The notes beneath the pieces are model-generated. The model had not been told where the DNA came from. It saw nothing but the letters and a program-made list of their open reading frames with translations, and did no database searches. A stretch of 64,000 nt of DNA, from NCBI GenBank assembly GCA_903813345.2, contig CAIIXF020000010.1, forward strand, positions 19,729,181 through 19,793,180, in the 5' to 3' direction. Positions 61,136 to 64,000 of the stretch are shown piece after piece; the stretch's first letter is position 1, and every line of letters begins with the position of its first letter. The DNA comes from Owenia fusiformis. Taxonomy: Eukaryota; Annelida; Polychaeta; Sabellida; Oweniidae. The position numbers and the translations under genes were made by a program.

Positions 61136-61228
61136 ATGCTATCTGACCCGAACGAGCCACCTGGTAGTGAAACTGGTAACTACTTTCTCGCATCTGCGTT
61201 ATTAAGTTGCCTTATTAAGAAATTTTAA
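61136..61228 (+). CDS. Short ORF downstream of the promoter-like cluster
   Basis: ATG in the context CCGCCATGC opens MLSDPNEPPGSETG and closes after 30 codons. A weak donor (ACTG/GTAACT) after residue 13 could make it a first coding exon. A 7-codon ORF (61078-61101) precedes it. No downstream exon found; the protein is unrecognised. Confidence 0.2.
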   Translation: MLSDPNEPPGSETGNYFLASALLSCLIKKF

Positions 61229-61499
61229 TGATAGTTTGTTCATTTGCCTTATTTGGAGCATCTTGTCCTTCTGTATCACTCAATACAATGAATAAAACAT
61301 GAATGTCTGCATTGATAAAAGTCTGGGAGAACTCACCAACTGACCAAAGGTGATATTAATTTGAGGTATGTCATGTAGAGTAAAATCTCTCAAGTGAACA
61401 CCTGTCTCTAGTGGACACAGTTCCTCCACATATACTCTACTGAATTTGTATAAATTACCCTCATTGTAGTGAATACCTACCAACTATGAACGTTCTTTC

Positions 61500-63715
61500 T
61501 TTGCAATTTATACTGACGTAATTTGGCCAAAATACAACAAAATTTTGGGTAAGTTTTTGCAAATGGTTACAAAAGGGGATCAATTTGTTACAGATACCAA
61601 ACACTGACTGGCAACCACAAAATTCTAAATGGCAAATGTAACTGTCATGAAAGATGGTGAGTAAAACAATATGTCACTATGTTACAGTTACATATTGATA
61701 TAAAAAGGCCCAGTATGAAAAGGAATGCAAAAACATGAGAATTTCTCTATTTCAAGAGTGGGCGTGTAATGTCTAAATGAACACTTGAGCAGAATTATAT
61801 TTCATTACATAACCCGGTTCTTACCATTATGGTGATATTACAGCAGATCGCTTCTACATAGATTCCAACAAGGCTGCAAGGTGACCTTCTGCAGAATCTA
61901 ATTTCCCTGTCTTGCATCTGTAGATACTGTTGAGGGAATATAAGCACCACAGATTCTGGCTACAGTCTGAAACCATGTATCTCCTCAGTCTAATCAGACC
62001 AACCAACTCTAAAACATATGAGATATCACAATTACATATAATACATGAAGAGGTAGATATAGGTATGGATTTTCCCTATACTATATTATCATGGAATTGC
62101 CTATATACATTTTTAGAAAAATACTGACATAGAATTTCCTGTATATTGTGATTACAAAGTGCATATAAAATAAAACAAATGTTATAAAATCACATTGTGC
62201 TTCATGTAAATATGGAATAATATTCCAGAATCACTTCTGACAAGTCATATCACAATTGTACTGTAGAACACACACTGCCCTCAGATTTTCCATGATAGCA
62301 TGTCTGGAAAGAATAATAACATAATTAAACCAAATTCTTCACCATCTTGTCTAATAAGTCATTTCATCCATTAGTCCCTGATTCTGTATATTCACAAAAT
62401 CTGAAAAAATCACATCCTACAACAATTGGAAACACACATAATACTTATACTTTTTCGAGGTGATTAACTATCGAATAATTGAGAAATGGATTGGTGCTTT
62501 ATGCACCACGCAGTCAAACACAAATAATGTGATTTCAGTATTGTCTATTATATGTACAAACCACAAGAAGTCCGGATGTATCCAATGGTTGCAATTCGAA
62601 ATATGGTTCTCCGGTGAGTCAATGTTACTCGATCATCTTACACTTTACAAAGATCTCTTTGCCTGCAAATGCCAAAGTTCATAGATTAGTCCTTACTTGA
62701 AAAAGTTCCATGCTACTTGAAGTTCGTCTGATGCAACCTATACAGTATACACCCTAGCTAGCAAATCTATCATTGGCCTATACAATCAATATTGTCTAAA
62801 ATATATTAGATTCTATATTTCAGTAATTATTTCACCTTGATGCATCAAACCATTCCTTTCCTAGCTACAACAATATAGAGGATCACTGATTCTTACAAAA
62901 ATGGCCTCCAATGTGTTTTCAACTTTCAACACCACATGTAAACACTGCATATACACAGGCTCTTTATCAGCGCTATATTTAGACAAGTACCCTTACTGAA
63001 TATGAACAGCTGCATATAAATGAACAGAGAATCAATATGGCCGACATTTCATTTTGTTGAACAGAACAGAACACTCTTTAACAATTTATCAAGCATTAAC
63101 ATACTATAGAGAGAATTCAGAATGCCACATGGCCAAAATGAAAAAATAGGAATTTCCCAGATTTTCGATAAATCCAAGATAAAATGACTCAAAAATGGAG
63201 ATAACTGGGTCATTTTGTATTTAATTTGTAGGCATAAAAGCATCAAATAACTATATATATCGTATAGTGTTCCATTTGATTTTTCTGATTTCTTTGATCG
63301 TGAAAAATTAGACATAGCTAAAGAATGATACTATCACTAACCTTCCAGAAGTTAGTAAAACATTCAACCTAATAGCAAACAAACTTTGTTCAACCATTTA
63401 GCAAATGCACTTAACTTTCCATAAATTTCTGCCACAAATAATTTATGATAGGACAACTATATGGAAAAAGTTTAAAACCGATTCTGAATTATTCCCTAAA
63501 CTTGTCCTAGCCATCTTCTGTGTTTAACGTCACAAACTAGCGCGATTTGGTCAATGATCTTTGGAACTCCACGAAGGGATAACCTCACACGTATCAGAAA
63601 ATAGTAGCACCCTTAAGAAAATTACTTTTTATTTCATTTATAGTGGGAGATAAATAGAATGTGATATACGAGCATGGAGCTATTAGGAGTTTTAAATTAT
63701 CAACATTTGCAATAT
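61500..63715. other. Gene-free stretch
   Basis: AT-rich with no supported gene, RNA gene or element ends. Confidence 0.4.
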
Positions 63716-63717
63716 AA

Positions 63718-64000
63718 CAGGGTGTCTAAAAAAAGAAACTGGGATTTAATTGCTTATTTCTCAGATATGAATAATAATAGGAAACTTACTGAGCTACCAC
63801 CTGATAGGTTGTGATGTCCTCTTATGATACCAAAGTTGTCTATTTTCCTTCATGAATGACTGAGTTCTGAGAGGTTTTAAGTGACCATGTCAGAAATGGG
63901 CTTGTGCCACGTTTTCTTTCATGAATGACTGAACAATGAGGGATTCAAATGGCTATGCCAGGATGGTTATTTGGAGTAATCTGAAGGATAAAATCTAGAC
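63718..64000. repeat. Possible element end plus tandem duplication, cut by the window
   Basis: CAGGGTGTCTAAAAAAAGAA resembles a mariner-type terminal repeat. Beyond it, TTCATGAATGACTGA occurs twice (about 63851 and 63922) within two similar segments about 70 bp apart (GTGACCATGTCAGAAATGG against GGCTATGCCAGGATGG). The other end, if any, lies outside the window. Confidence 0.4.

Noticed and set aside
61280-61483. 67-codon minus-strand ORF ending at a possible GTGAGT donor
   Set aside because: Overlaps a degenerate repeat (AAGTGAACACCTGTC type) and has no recognisable protein feature.

Overview
The window looks like nuclear DNA of an animal, most likely a marine invertebrate. It is AT-rich, genes are split by introns with metazoan-type splice sites, and most of the length is repeats and DNA transposons. 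The best-conserved gene is an invertebrate relative of the vertebrate zinc-finger trio ZNF532/ZNF592/ZNF687, which is a bilaterian signature. I cannot name the phylum or species from the sequence alone.

Layout: (1) 441-7259 is a complete piggyBac-type transposon with terminal inverted repeats, TTAA on both sides and an intact seven-exon transposase gene on the minus strand. None of the single-frame ORFs shows the whole gene; it appears only after splice sites are joined. (2) 7.3-29.5 kb has no long coding region. It holds small transposons, dispersed repeats and several tandem arrays (16.9, 18.4, 20.9-23.3 kb). On the minus strand it also holds short ATG-to-splice-donor segments (8.7, 11.5, 23.4 kb; weaker ones at 14.6, 29.4 and 45.4 kb) that look like alternative first exons of a gene whose body would lie left of the window. 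(3) 27.5-42.8 kb is a transposon cluster: a Harbinger-like dimer (27492-28295), a 2.46-kb long-TIR element with a 6-bp target duplication (29681-32137), a 4-kb giant inverted repeat with a tRNA-derived SINE in its loop (34298-38334), and a TTAA-flanked element carrying about 450-bp tandem repeats (40384-42809). (4) 47.7-55 kb is the ZNF532/592/687-like gene on the minus strand: a short first coding exon, a 1.97-kb intron, then one 4.6-kb exon, giving a predicted 1614 residues and about 19 C2H2-like fingers. (5) 55-64 kb is mostly non-coding, with two promoter-like clusters (58.6 kb and 60.8-61.0 kb).

Only two protein-coding genes are firmly supported: the piggyBac transposase, which would mobilise its own element, and the nuclear zinc-finger regulator. 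They have no evident functional link.
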